From: Polytrichum commune
Taxonomy: Eukaryota; Streptophyta; Polytrichopsida; Polytrichales; Polytrichaceae
DNA length: 64,000 nucleotides
Assembly: GCA_950295325.1 (NCBI GenBank)
Contig: OX485806.1
Span: 43,705,169-43,769,168, forward strand
Reading direction: 5' to 3'
The position numbers and the translations under genes are program-made. Below are positions 22,973 to 36,500 of the stretch, one piece after another. The notes beneath the pieces are model-generated. The model saw only the letters and a list, made by a program, of their open reading frames with translations, was not told the DNA's origin and made no database searches. Positions within the stretch are counted from its first letter, which is position 1. The number at the start of each line of letters is the position of its first letter.

Positions 22973-25900
22973 TTGGATGCCTAACACCATACTTTCATGT
23001 GCCAATTGTTTTAGTGAAGCAAAATAAACTTCATTGATGTCAATGAAGTGTTTGCTAGTAACCAATCTTCTAGTGCCTTGGTGGCAGACCACTTCCATAT
23101 GGTGCGGGGGAAACAATCATATGAGAGACTGTTTTGTTGTCAAATATGCAAGGTGGAAGATGGCCATCATTGTGTTTATCTATTCTGAATGTTGCAAGAT
23201 TTGTCTTATTGAGATTTGTCTTTATCATATGAAAGGAAAATCAATCCCCAAACCATGAAAAAATTGTGCAAGTTTTGAAGAACAATAATTTTTTCCCTTG
23301 AATAAATATTAACTGAAAATACCATAATCTTGGGTCTAACCCAAAACCAGGTGATGAGGTTTTTTCCCAATGAGTCCCCTCTCAAACTCCAACTTTTCTC
23401 TACTAAAGTATTAGCCACCAACTCTAATTTTGCATTAAAAAAAAAAGTGCAAGAGTATCCATGTGAAAGAGTGTCTCAAAATTTGTCCACTAGTGGTTTT
23501 TGCCAACTTTGGTAACACATAAAAGTGTGCCATGAGTGAACTTCCCCTTACGCAAAGCTCACTCATTCCTATCTCTATCAGGTTAATCAACAAAATATTA
23601 TGTGTTAGAGCATTAGAATACATGGCATCATTCTTTTGAACTTGAGAAGCACATCTCATCCTTAGGCCCTTTACAATAGGGAGGTTGAAAACTTAAAAGG
23701 ATAAAAATTACTCAATGGTAGAAAGTCTTTTATACTTGTTCACTCAAATCCAATTTACATTTCACACAATAATCGGATTATTTGAGTGTGGTGTGCATTA
23801 CCTATGAATTTTCAAAATCCAAATTCATCATCCTTTTGTACATGTATCATAGGGATAGGGAATTATATTACGAGATTAATGTGGGCATGATTTTAAATAA
23901 ATAGGTTAGCCTCCACAGGACACTACAAGTTGGCTTCATTATTAAAACTATATTTATATTTGAGGCCTACGATTTAGACACATCAATTTAGTTATGGTTC
24001 ACACAGAGTCCTAAGTCCAAAGTCCCACCCATATGAACAAGTCCCAACTTGGAGGCAAACTTCCAACTTTTGATCCTCGAGAAGTCATTAAATATAATTT
24101 ACATGGGACTTGGGACTTGCCTCTGCGAAGTCCAAAGTTTCATGTAAAAGTCCCAAGTCCCATCTTTAATGCAAAGTCAAGTGTGAGCTCTTGAGTACTT
24201 CTATCACAATGAAAATATGTGTTAACCTTCTTTTTCAGATTTTATAGCCACGAATGAAAGAAGACAACACAATTTTATGGTCCTTGCTCTCTTCATTGAT
24301 ATATAAAATATGATTTTTTCCCTTATTGGGTATTTCAACAAGTTATTATATTTAAATGAATTGTTGAAATGATGTTGATGGTTGTTTCATTCTTGAAGGA
24401 GGTTGAATGAACACTTTAAAGTCTCTATGAAAATATGAGAAGGTAAGTAAATATTTAGTGCATAATCTTTTGAGCCCATTTTTGGAGAATATGTTCAAGA
24501 AGGACATGTGAGTGAATCTCCCACATTTAGATGTTTGTACATAATTTTGGGGCATGTTTTGGGAAAATTTGATACAAGTATGGAAAATGTATCCCATACA
24601 TACTATAGTCGCTTTGACATTAGTACGATTAGAAAGTAATAATATGTTGACAATGTGTGTTCATTAATACGGGATAACACTACTTCAATTATTGTAAGAA
24701 AATGTTGTGAAGCTATTTAAAACCATGTGAGGCTATTAGTTTTTGAGAAACTAACATTAACTCGTAATAATAAAATTGCCTTTGATTTTAAAGACCTTTG
24801 TGACATTCTATACGTGTTGGAGTAATTGATGGGAATCATATTCTCATTATTGCACCTCCTCAAGATCCGACCTCATATTATTGTAGAAAGGGATTCCATT
24901 TGGCATTGATTTAAGGGGTTGTAAATGCATAATATAAAATTTAGAATTATTACTTTGGTTGGTTGGATGTATACATGATTGGGTTTTATTTCAAAAAACA
25001 TAAATTGAAAATGAAACCATGAGAGGAGTATTTATACTTTATAATTTCATCGTTGATGGATATCATCCTATGTGACCCTAATTTTAGTCACCTTTTAAAG
25101 GTGAGAAAGAATGATTGTCACGTAAGAAGGTGCACTAGAACTTCATTCAATCAAGCACACGTGTGGCAATTGGATGAGCATTTGACATATTGACGGAGAG
25201 GTGGATAATATTGTTGGAAATAATCAACATGCCTTCACAACGTGTTCCTTAGATTGTTACTACATGCATCTCTTAATAATTTGCGCATTATTTTTCGAAA
25301 TAAATTTGGTATGACATGGACGTGCGAAAAAAGAAAACTAAAGAAAATTCTGCACCAGGAGATTTAAAAAAAAAAAACAAAAAACACGTTTCATGTTACA
25401 AAAATTGGCAATTAAGAAAATGCAAGTACTACGAAGAGAAGTTGTTGAATATAACTTTGTTGAAAAATGAGAGGAAGGCCTTGACGAGGAGGTGCAGAAT
25501 GAAAATCAACATGAAGAAGAAGAAAGTAGAAAGTAAAACGAAGGTAGAATAAAAAAAATGTTGCATGAAACAACACAAGCATATCATATATTGACCATAA
25601 ATATTTATAAAGAAAAAATTAGCTAGAGAATCATCAGTACAAAAATTTGAAGGATTCTCATATTTGGACTAGCGATAGTTACTAGAACTTATTTATAAGT
25701 CTATCAATATGATACTTTTATATATTAAACAATGCATTTATTTTTCAAACAATTGTTTTTTACGATTGTCTAAAAATTACCAATGGTTTTCTCATGAAAA
25801 TTTGTTTGATTTTTGAGGTTGAAAAATGATTTTTGGGGAGGTGATTTTAGAAAACCATGTGAGAGTCAAAAAAATAGGGTCAATTTAATTCGTTTAGGGT

Positions 25901-26040
25901 AAAAATTATAATTTCATTAGATCTACCATAGCATTGGAAATATGTCCTCTACATGATTATATGTAAAAGAGGGTGGTGGATAATCCCTTCATTTTAGTAA
26001 TTAATAGGAAAAAAATCATAAAAATAGGATCCCTTTAAAA
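22973..26040. other. Gene-free sequence with a repeat shared with 42.3 kb
   Basis: The minus strand of about 22973-23110 is similar to 42290-42419, the flank of E5, including a shared Tyr-Phe-Ala-Ser reading. Around 24000-24170 there are several inverted GGACTTGGGACTTG-type motifs. Lysine-rich ORFs near 25316 are low complexity. No gene recognised. Confidence 0.5.
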
Positions 26041-26430
26041 GTGCGTAGTAGGATTAGTAGAATAATTGTGGGTTTAACTACTTGGATGAAGAAGTGTGAA
26101 ACTACATGTGTCCATGCTGGAGTTGACCGGGACATGTGGTGTATAGGGCGAGTTCAAAAAATGAGACGGAAGGTAGGTACAAGGTGGAAAAGTTACAGGC
26201 AACCTATTGACCTTCAAAATCGGGAGGTGAACAAAGGTAAATAAATAGGTATTGTTGGATCTGGTTTTATGGTCTACCTTAATTATTCTAGAAGAGTCTG
26301 CGGACACTTCAAATTCAAATATGACCACTCAAATTAGGTTCATGTGGATAGCATAATTTCCACAACAACTATGTCATTTGATGCAAAGAGGGACGTCTTT
26401 GAGTTTGATCTGGTTGATGGTACCCCTTGA
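26041..26430 (+). pseudogene. Decayed coding fragment, family uncertain
   Basis: One frame reads through 26041-26430 with two stops (26242 and about 26314). Before the first stop it has Gly-Arg-Val-Gln-Lys-Met-Arg-Arg-Lys and Arg-Gln-Pro-Ile-Asp-Leu-Gln. After it, Phe-Lys-Phe-Lys-Tyr-Asp-His, then Val-Asp-Ser-Ile-Ile-Ser-Thr and Phe-Asp-Ala-Lys-Arg-Asp-Val-Phe-Glu-Phe. The two halves stay in the same frame and look like a real, recently broken protein. The motif pair is vaguely familiar from repeated, probably transposon-derived genes, but I cannot name the family. No terminal repeats noticed. Confidence 0.5.
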
Positions 26431-29400
26431 ATGAGTTTGTTGAATAGTCTAAATGAGATTGATGTTGATGTAGGAGATTGTTTGTGACCGTAAACCCAAA
26501 CCACAAGATGATTGTTTTTTTCTTTTTAGTGTATAAGTTATGCTCATCTTACTTAGAAATTGTAAATTATCTTTTCATAAGAATAATTCATTTATCTTAG
26601 GAGTCTAAAACCACAACAGTGTTTCATGAATGGTTGGTGTCAGATATGTTTTCTAAGTTAATATGTGTTATTAAATCTATGAAATTATCTTGCTTCATTA
26701 AAAAATGTTATTTATTAATGAGCACTTGATGGTTGAAGTGAGAAGCATGTAGTAGACTCCTCAAATGCATAAAGATGATGAATTAACTCTCAATCCAAAT
26801 TTGGAAAAACTAGGTACTATGTTTTTCAAAACCTTGAATTTGCACCTTTTCTTGTTGTTTGGTCTTGTATAAATTTGTGAATGAGCATGTTCAATTCTTT
26901 AAATATGAAATTCTCAAGAATCACAAGAATTAAGGGTGACATGTGATTCATTTTTCATTCATTTTTGTTGTTGCTCTTACTTGTCTTGCTAGTAGTGTCC
27001 AATATGCCAACCTTGTATTGATTGCCCTTGAAGGAAGACAAGGTCAAGTGGTCGGAGACTTCGAAGGTTGCCCCCCTCATGCACGCCATCAACTAGTTTT
27101 AGATATTCGCCGTTATTGGTGCTAAACCTCTCATAATTTATTAATCTTACCATGAAATTGTCGAGGATGTTGAACATGTATCGCGATAGTATTAGAGGGT
27201 GCATAGTTGCATCCTAACCCTTCACATTGTAAATGTTTGTTACAAGATTTGAATGAGACATTAGTAAATGTGTTTGTGAACACGTATAAAGTAAATGTAT
27301 TTAATTTTTATGTATTTAGATTTTTTGTATTTGAATGCAACTTTGTTTTTTTGGAGTAGGTAGTTGTGCATAATTTCATGTCTTGTCACAACTAATTATA
27401 TTTATTATTTTGTTTTATATGTGTTTACAACTTGTCTATTTTAGCTTGTATATTTTGTTATCTTCATGTTTATTGATAATCCTTTAACTAATATCCAAGT
27501 GCTATTGGTTGTGTTTTGAATGATTTAGGTTTGGTATTACTAATTGAAACTAAATGAACGACAATTTGAATGGTATGGAATGTTTGTTGCTCACATAGTC
27601 GGTTTCGTAATGCTACAGTATTCCGTCCATTATTTGATACTTGTACGATTTATTAAAAAAGAATTGTGCCATAAATTAACCTCTCTGATAAATTACAAAT
27701 AAATATAGGATGATCAAAAATACGTCAAAGTAGTTTTTTATCTACAAATAGGGAGGAATATTTTATTGAGAGGTGCATAAATATCCCCCCATTAAATACC
27801 CCACTATTGTTCATGGTTACAAATTGTAAGGGGGTGTGATCGCCCCGAGATATGATTTGATTGATGTGTATTGGTTTCTTTGTAAGAAATAGTATCTTAA
27901 TTATGTATTTATGATAAATATGTATTATTTGTTGATACAATTACATGCTTCACAACTTGATTTGTTTGATTCCACCAATGGTCTATAACTTCCTAACATT
28001 TGCATTCATTTTTTATCATTCCCCGAGACCCCATTCGTTAATGTTTCCTCTTTTTATTACTTGAAAAGTGCAAAAAAAATCTTCTTGCAAGCTACACTAG
28101 ATCTTTGAAAATCCAAGAACTAATGTGACCATTTTTGCATAAAGACGTAGACATGTATCAATTCCTATAGTGAAATGAATCAAGATGTCAACACACAATG
28201 ATAATAATGGCAAGAATCTGAAGGATATATATATATATGTGTGTGTGTCTCGATGATTTAGATCTTTGTTATGGTGGAGAAAACTAGGGTTCCAATTCCA
28301 ACCTCCCCAAGGAGGTTTGTCATTCCAATAGGGGGGAAGAGAAGCCCACGGCAAAAGACAAAGGTCAAGGCCTTAAAAAATACCACAATTAGCTCCAATT
28401 TGAATTTGACAATTTGCAAAAAATTAAAACTTACCTTGTTCTTTGCCATTGTTCACAAATATGGCTTCATCTTTCTGTACAAAGCAATTCATATGTCCAT
28501 ATCACTATTTGTTCACCAAGAGCTTGTTTCCAACATTTCATGATCTTCATCTTTACATTCACTTTTGGTTGTCATTGTTGTAGGGTGTTCTTGAAGCTAC
28601 TATTTTTTTTGTAGTATTTACCTAAGGATTTTTTGATGTTGTTTTCTTTCTTGTGCCAAATATTTTCTCTTAAATGTGCTTGAAATTTTTGTACCCTCTT
28701 CTTCACCTAGTTTAATCATGTCATTCTCTACCATATAGTTTCTTTTGCGCTTTTAATATTTGCACCTCTTATTAAAAAACAAAAATATACTATATGATTT
28801 TTTCAGAGAAAATAAAATTTTGGAGCCACAAAAACCTCTTGTCTATTTTCCAAAAGTTGGTTTATTGAAAAACCCTTTGTTTTGATCACAACAATCTTAA
28901 TATTTTAACAATCTATATACCTTACATCACAAATTAGAAGATACAATTACACAATAATGGTAGGCAAGAAATTTAAAAAAAAAAAAACAAAAGAGGGGGG
29001 AGAAGAAGAAGACAAACCACCTTCTTCGCCATCTAGGCCTAACAATGGTTTTTTTTCATCTAATGGTCTAGATCTTATCAAATCTTCATTATTTTATGCA
29101 AAAAATCTCAAGACTTGTGTTGGAGTTAAGATTGGGTTTTTGCTCTATCCAACTCTCAACACAAGTCCCAAGCCTCACCTCCAAAAGGTATTGCCATGTA
29201 GGCATCCATGTCATACTTAAAACTTAGGACTTGGGACCCGTGTGTAGTGGCCCTTAGACACGTCACATAACTCAGACCAAGACATTGTAATTTAAAGTGC
29301 TTAGACAATGTGCAATGACCATAGACATTGAAAGTTGGTTATGGGTCTTATGAATAGAATCTTAGAGGGGACGGAAGCCCTGCAGTGTAAAGACTTTTCA

Positions 29401-29498
29401 ATAAGTTATGCATTTAATTAAAAAAAACTTGGCACATATTGAAAATTCAATTGCAAAAAGTTATGCATGTTTCAACAAAAACCGATGTTGCATGTATG
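26431..29498. other. Gene-free AT-rich sequence
   Basis: Short, low-complexity ORFs only. A (TA/TG)n stretch lies near 28229-28250. The GGACTTGGGAC motif recurs near 29222-29238, as at 24 kb, followed by a GGCCCTTAG end-like sequence that hints at another old TIR element. Confidence 0.5.
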
Positions 29499-30471
29499 TA
29501 CCGTACGTTAAGGCCAGCTTCGGCGCTCTCTTGCCGAATAATTATTAAAAGTAAAAAAATAGTGTTCGGCACCTAGAAATAGTATATTCATATTTTCAAC
29601 AATTTTCTCTTTTAATTTTTAAAATTTAGCTAAAATTAATTTTCTATTTTCTATTTAAGCTTATATCTTGTACATCTCTCTTGCATTCTCTACTCTTGAG
29701 TGAAGAGTGAAGAGTGAAGAGTGAAGAGTGAAGAGTGAAGAGTAGAGAATGCTCTGTGCTTTATGCAAGTAGAGTGGAGTTGTGTTCAACAATGCATATG
29801 GGATATGTAAACTTTGAGGTGAAGCACCGAGTTAGACTTCATTTTTATAACTCGCATAACATTTGCATAGAGTCTTCAAATGACATAAAATTTGTTGGAG
29901 GTGAAAGATTACTTCATTTGTAAACTTTTTTTAGACCAACAAAATTCCAAAAAAGTTGATCTTCTATGCACAAATGAGCTCCGAAAAACTGTTATGAACG
30001 CATTTTAATTTTTTGATCTTTACACGGCTGCAATGTTTTGTCCATATCTTTTGCATAAAGACTTATTTTGACACAAAACTTATCGGAGGTGGAAGAATGA
30101 TTGATTTCTCAACTTTTTTTAGTTGGACAAAATTCTATAAAACTTCATCTTCTATGCTCAATTGGACTCCAAAAATTTGTGTACAACACATTTGAAAAGC
30201 CTCACCTAGAGTCTTGCTACTTCTTAACCCATATTCTTTGTGGACTAATGTAAGTGAGCTTGATTACAAAAGGAGCACCTTCTCTCTTTCAAAATTCACA
30301 TATGCTTCCATTGTAAGTAAAACTCTAGTGAGAAGTAAAAATTTCTTATCTTTTGGCAATTTTGAAAAATAATTAATTTTACATTCGGCAAAAAATGCCA
30401 ATAATATTCCAAAATTTTCGGCGTCTATTTTTAGAATTATTTTGTGCCGAAGCTGCCCTTAACGTACGGTA
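29499..30471. mobile_element. Non-autonomous element with 26-bp inverted ends (973 bp)
   Basis: The left end TACCGTACGTTAAGGCCAGC (continuing TTCGGC) and the inverted right end match at 25 of 26 positions. TTA lies inside each end, before AGGSCAGCTTCGGC, so a TTA target duplication with PIF-like insertion into a palindrome is one reading. The alternative is that the whole 26 bp is the terminus. The interior is AT-rich with a 9-bp tandem array and no coding capacity. Confidence 0.7.
29698..29743. repeat. 9-bp tandem repeat (GAGTGAAGA)n
   Basis: About five exact 9-bp units. The mirror CTCTTGAGTGAAG motif nearby makes the segment partly self-complementary. Confidence 0.9.
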
Positions 30472-31058
30472 TGTGTCTAGCTTTCTAGAACATGGATGTT
30501 TGACTTAGAATAAGCGCGCATATAACATTACTAAGTAACTACAGAATGATCTCTTTCCAAAGATAGAGATTGTGATTAAGAAAGTATGATTATTTTCACA
30601 TGTTTGTCGAAAGTTTATAGTATACAACATGAGTGCACCCCATAAGCGGAGAATCCTTGGATTGAAGAAGAATTATCCCATGGAATGTAGCCAAGGAGTT
30701 GTGTAATATAATTTGATCCCACTTAAGCAACATGAAATTTAGGATATGAATTCTTCATAACAATCTGAAGGTAACTTGTCAGTGACAATCATTAAACAAC
30801 AACAACGATAAATAACTTACCATACCAATCTCAAAGATATTTGGGTTGAGCTCTCTACTTAAGGCCGGTTTACACTACGGTGGAGAAGTCCACCGGTCAT
30901 GAAAAAAAGGGCATTTCTCAATTGTGATTGGTCGAAAATGCAACTCTTGACCGGTGGGTGGTTACACTAGGTGAAGAAAACAATGGTGGTGAACTTTTCT
31001 CATGGATGATAAAATGACATGGCCGCCTACATGGCCGCCTACATGGCGGCACTTTTTG

Positions 31059-31142
31059 GAGTTGGGCTTTTCCAGAGGAGGAGTTTCTTGTCCGGCCTCA
31101 AGAGGCCGGACAAGAAACTCCTCCTCCAGAGAAGCCCAACTC
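31059..31142. repeat. Long hairpin, 41-bp arms with 2-bp loop
   Basis: Arms 31059-31099 and 31102-31142 are reverse complements with three mismatches (GAGTTGGGCTTTTCC... and ...GAAGCCCAACTC). The loop is AA. The hairpin sits inside E2 and is preceded by a direct repeat ATGGCCGCCTAC x2. Confidence 0.95.
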
Positions 31143-31225
31143 AATAAAAATTTAATTTTCAAAAACAGATATGGACCGTAGATTTCAGATCTGGTTTTTT
31201 TCAAAACCTAAGGTGTTGGCAAACT

Positions 31226-31256
<31 letters not shown>

Positions 31257-31306
31257 TTGCTGTAGTAGCTCCTTAGCAAAAAAAAATTGTGCAATTTTTT
31301 TTCGCA

Positions 31307-31671
31307 ATGGCTGGTTACTCACAATTTCAGTTTGGTAGTAGCCAAGATGAGGATGACCTCATTGGTAGTGAGAATTATATTGAGCCCTCAAGGCAATTTC
31401 CATGAAGTGCTTTTAGGGCTTATGTTCAACACCCTTCCCACTTGCAAGGAATTTGAGGGAAGAGTTTGAAGGAGGAAGAGAGATAGAGGAAGAGAATGAT
31501 GTAGAAATTGTGGAACGGCCGATTGAGACCACAAGGAAGAAGAGAGGTCCAATAGCAAAGAAGAAAGCTCCGGCCAAGAGGAGAGCCAAGAGGAGAAACG
31601 GTAAAATACTTCAAAACCATAAAGATCATAAGAGAGCACAAAATCTCTCTTCTTCGATTATCCATGATTGA
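31307..31671 (+). pseudogene. Remnant of a PIF ORF1-like gene inside E2
   Basis: ATG 31307 opens a Gln/Ser/Asp-rich start (Gly-Tyr-Ser-Gln-Phe-Gln-Phe-Gly-Ser-Ser-Gln-Asp-Glu-Asp) like the amino end of plant PIF SANT-type proteins, and stops after about 32 codons. A second frame, 31453-31671, continues with an acidic stretch and then a Lys/Arg-rich stretch. The SANT domain itself is not visible. It is broken by at least one stop and one frameshift. I infer that it was inherited from an autonomous ancestor of E2. Confidence 0.4.
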
Positions 31672-32383
31672 AGATCAAAGATAATAAGAGAGAAATTGAT
31701 GAGGATGATTAAGAGGAGAGCATGTCTTAAATAATACCAAAAAGTAGTGCTTTGTCCAATGTGTATGGGTTTTCCCCTCTTCATTCTTAAACACCCAAGG
31801 AGACATTTATTTCCTACATGGGCCAAACTTGACAATTGGCAATTTGGCAATTTTCATTATCTTTTGAATAAAATTGAACATTATATTACATAATTCTTAT
31901 GAACACAATTCTTGTTGAAATCTTTTGATACAATGTGAATGTAGAGAATTATGGTTTTTTATCACAAAAAATCTTCACCATTAGGTGAACTTCTCTTCAC
32001 CGGTGGACTTCTCCGCTAAACTTCTCCGCTAAATTTCTCCTCTAGGTGTTTAGACTTCAACCGGTCAAGACTCCTTAAGAAATATTTTATTGCCTTTAAT
32101 TCTTCTCTGGCACATCCACCATTTGCCTCATATAACCATGTCTTGGCCAAGCATTCTTGACCGACCGGAGGCCTTCTCCACCGTAGTGTAAACCGGCCCT
32201 TAATGTAGTGTAAAGGCTCATGGTGAATATTTTACACCACGTACAAACTTCCATGAATGTAAGAAAGGGAATTATTTGATGCAATAATCTATACAAGAGA
32301 GAGAAAGCAAGAGAGGGATGACAACGACGATGATGCCAACCACTTGTGTTGGTGTGAATGAGGGACATTGCACCTCGATCTTA

Positions 32384-33514
32384 GGGGCGGTTTACACTAT
32401 GGACCATGAAGTCGTCCCACGTAAGAGGCGTATTTTGCGTGGGACGACTTCATGGGACGACTTCCATGGTCCGAGTTACTAAAATATTAGTTTTCGTGGT
32501 TCATGGGCCCTTCACTAGGTGTAAATCGAATGTGGATCATGAAGAATGACCATGAACCAAAAAGTGGAGGTGCTGATTTTTTTAATACATGCCCAAAAAG
32601 GGCAATTTTGAAAAAAAAAGGTTTGATCATTCCTTGTCTTCTCTTGGGCTTCACTTGTCTTCACTTCTTGTTCAATGTGTCGAAGATGTGGCTTGCAAAT
32701 CTTCTCACAACAAATTTTTTAAATAAAATAAAATGAGCAATTTAATTTGTACATGCTCAATGTAATTTACATGTGACATGTACCTTGTGTTGTCACTACA
32801 CTGAATAGGATATTTAGTGTTTGATTATATTTAATGTTGTTACCACCCTACCTTGCTCAACACTAATTTTCAATTCTTTGATAATTAATGTTAGAAGATT
32901 TCCCATTGCACTTCTTTTGACTACCCTGATCTACAATCACTAAACCACTATAGATTTTTGTTTTTTGTTTTGCAATTGCATTTTGTTAGAATATTGGGAT
33001 GTGTAATATACCATTGGAAAGGTATTTTCAAGACCTTTCCAACGGTATATTACAAGCCCCAAAATTCCAAACATTACATTTGGTAGACCAAAAAAACAAA
33101 TTTGCACTTGAATTCTTGAGTTCTAGATGTCCCGCGTTGTTTGGTGAAATACGTGTGAGCCGGTTTAAGGGGTAGGGCAAGGTAGTGTTGGTATGTCTCA
33201 TGGGCTATGGTATAATTAAGGCGCTTAAAAGGTAGATTCATTAAAAAAATGTTGAAATGGTATTTCTTTGACATGGGCCCTTACCTTTTCCTACCAGATC
33301 ACCTTTCTTGCCTCTCTCAACGCAAAACCCGTTGGACCATGTCAGTGCATTTATTAGGCCTTAAAAATTATATTTTGGGGACCTCGACCTCCATGGTCCC
33401 TCTGCCATTTTTTCCTTAGTGTAAACCGAAGTTGTCCCGGGAGAACTTCAACAGCCAATCAGCTGCCTTGCAGAGCCCTAATCCAACTTCATGGTCCATA
33501 GTGTAAACCGCCCC
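32384..33514. mobile_element. Non-autonomous PIF-like element E3 (1,131 bp)
   Basis: The ends GGGGCGGTTTACACTATGGA and its inverted copy are perfect over at least 20 bp, flanked by TTA on both sides (32381-32383 and 33515-33517). It contains a hairpin at about 33006-33052 (TAATATACCATTGGAAAGGT and its near-complement), and GCCAATCA about 55 bp from the right end. No coding capacity recognised. E2 lies only 180 bp upstream. Confidence 0.9.
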
Positions 33515-36500
33515 TTAGCCGTGAACTCATATATAAACATGAAACAAGTTTACGGAGTGGGGTTGTGGAATAAGTGATATTGCCTCATGTCATAGTTGGC
33601 CCCTTGGGAAGGCCCTTTAACAGTTGAAGGTTGTTTTTTAGCCTCAGGTTGGTTGTTTATTTGCGTGATTGAGTTGGTTTGAGATTTTGTTGTAAAATTC
33701 AACCTTGGGGTTTTGGTGCTTGGGTGTATGACCTTTGGTGTGGTGTTTAAAGTATAGGAAATTGGTGGTTTTAAAGTCTTTTTGTGTTATGTATGAGTAT
33801 GGTGAGGTATTTGATGGCTATTAACTATATTTGCTATAGGCACGAGGGGGATATAGCATATGTCCAAATATTTTGGTGATACCATGTGTGTGAATGCCGC
33901 CTTGGATGCAAGCAACAAGGATAACGAGGGTGACATACCATCCAACATCTTCCAATGTATTGTTCAACATGGTAAAAACAATTGTGGGTATTATTGTTCA
34001 TGTGAGGTCACAGTGGTGGCAAAAGGTGAATTTGACAAAGTGCACATATTGGAGATTTTGGTGGTGGAGTGGTTTGTTCCACCGGGGGGTGGGGGGGGGG
34101 GGGGGAGGCGGAGGGTCGTCCCTGGGGGACCCTAATTACTTATGTTGTTCCTTGATAGACCGTCTCGTGTATCATAGTGGAAGGGGAGGGATTTATAAAT
34201 TTGCCAAAATGTTATGTTTTGTTTGGGTAGGTCCGGTAAGTGTTGCCATATGAGTTTGGCCATAAAAATCGTTGAGAGGAGGGTCAAGAGTGGGGTTGGA
34301 GAGATAATTGGTGTATTGTTGGTATTGGTTCCATGGCCATTGGATGCTTGAGATGGAGAATTCGTAGAGGGTGGAGATATTTGAGATTTGGAAGCATGTC
34401 ATTTGAGGGGGGGGGGGTGTTTATTTGTGTATGGATTACATCTTGTAATTGTGAGGTGGATGATGCAGGGGTTTTTCCATGTATCGTAAGTCTCAAGTTT
34501 GTGGTTGTAAATAGTATGTGTGGTGTATATTTATGGGGTATCATGTACGATGCAAGCACAACGTTATGTAAGAAAGAGATTATTATGTGCATGGTTGCAA
34601 TCTTCATGGTTATGTGCGAGAATAAGAAGGTCCCTAAGAATTTCAAAATAAAGATGATAGTGCATAAAAGAAGTTTAGAGAAGGATTGACAATACATGTG
34701 CTCACCTTATTGCTTAAGTTGTCATAATTTGATGGTAAATATAGATGTTATCATTACCCTAGACTCAATGACGTATGTTTGTAGGGTTATAGTGTTATGA
34801 GCTACAACCTATGGATGAGATAACCATTATTGAAATTGTTATTGTAAAATGAAAGTGGATTGTGTACAATCATATGTTTTGTATATGTAATTTGAACATT
34901 TATCGCATTATATTCAAAACCTTTATATAAGATAGACAAGTCTACTATCTAGTGTCCCACTAGTTTGCATATCTTTGCATGTGCAATTTTTTCGTATGTA
35001 ATAAGGGGTTATATTTTCATAGTCATCCATGTATGTCATGTAAATTTCTAGCAAAGAGTGGATCCCCGGTTGCAAATGTAGACTTACTATAATCTTAGAC
35101 ACATAGCACCACACTACACATTGAGGATGTCCAACGTGAACCACTCTATTCATCCTCAACCCACACTCATTGTCTTGCAATTATTGGGTGTTAACTAAAC
35201 AAGGTGTCATATGAAGTTTGGTGCTACATGACAGGTCACAAACACCACTCTAGATGTGACATGAAACATGGTGCACTGATTTCAGTGCCACCATAAATCA
35301 AATGTATGGTGTAATTTATATCATGGGCATCTTGAAAATATGTTATGAGGTTTTTTAAGTTGCAAGTACTCAGCTCCAACTTGAGTTGCCCCTTCTATTG
35401 TATTGTTTGAGTGTTGAATTCCTCAACACTAGTACCTTGTCTCCAATGCCAAGAAAATTTAGCACAAAAATGAAAAAAAAACATAAATAAATATCAAGCG
35501 AATATCCATGTCATGACCAAAATTGGGCATCCCCCAGCCATTGCTCAAATTGCAAGCCTACACCATGCTTAAGTAGCGCAAAGGATGATTAATCTTCTTG
35601 AGAATGCTATTGATGTACATGTATAGAGAATATTATGTGATGTACCTTTCGGTACCTTGATTAAGAAATGTATTGATTGATTGTGGAAAAATGATGACTA
35701 ACCATATTTTGTTGTACTTAGCATGCAAGCATATGGCAATGATCTGAGAGGATTTTGGGCATAATCGGTTGAGATCTTGGTGTTTGCAAGTCCAAACGGT
35801 TACAAATTGACATCCTTTGGTGTTCCTTTATTAAATTGGGGTATATTCTATAAATTCCTCTAAAATGATTGGTAATTTTCATGCCGTCTTGGACTTCAAC
35901 CGGTTATTTCTTAAACTCAACCGGATGATTTGTAACTAACTGCCGGTTCTCCCCAATCATAGGTATATGGTGATTGGAGTCAAACAACTCTAGTGAAAGA
36001 AGTGGGTCAACAAACCAAGAATAAATTGTGCACAAGGGCTAGACAACCCAAAAATGAGTGGTGCACATGGGCTAAAAACCCCATGAACAAATTGTGCACG
36101 GGATTTAGACACCTCCCTTTAGGAGCTCTTTGTGTTGGAATTAAATAACTCCAACTAGAAGATATGGATTGGAGTTAGACCACTCCCAACATATGGATGT
36201 TATTTATTGGCATTTGACAACTTTCAATGAATAGATGAATTGAATGAAGTTGAAATTAGATAGTTCAAGCTAGAAGAGTGTGATTGAGCCAAAAGATGGA
36301 AAATGGTTCTAGAAGAATCAAAGATTGAAGATTCACAATAGGATTCGAAATAGGGCTATGACTAGAACACTCTTAAAATATTAGAAATAGAAAGTGAAAG
36401 TATTGCCTATGGCAAAAGAAAGCTCATGGAAAGAGGGAGGATCTTTTATCTCTCTCCTATGGTTGGATGATTCGAGCTCATAATCAATCACAAAATTATT

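Larger units (their letters stand above)
30862..32199. mobile_element. Non-autonomous PIF-like element E2 (1,338 bp)
   Basis: The inverted ends (A)GGCCGGTTTACACTACGG...AGAAG agree over about 27 bp with one missing G on the left. TTA flanks both sides (30859-30861 and 32200-32202). The subterminal motif GTGATTGGTC lies 62 bp from the left end. The interior holds remains of an ORF1-like gene (31307-31671) and a 41-bp-arm hairpin, so it looks like a deletion derivative of a larger PIF/Harbinger element. Confidence 0.85.

Noticed and set aside
25316-25552. Lysine-rich 78-codon ORF
   Set aside because: A-rich low-complexity DNA with no conserved feature.
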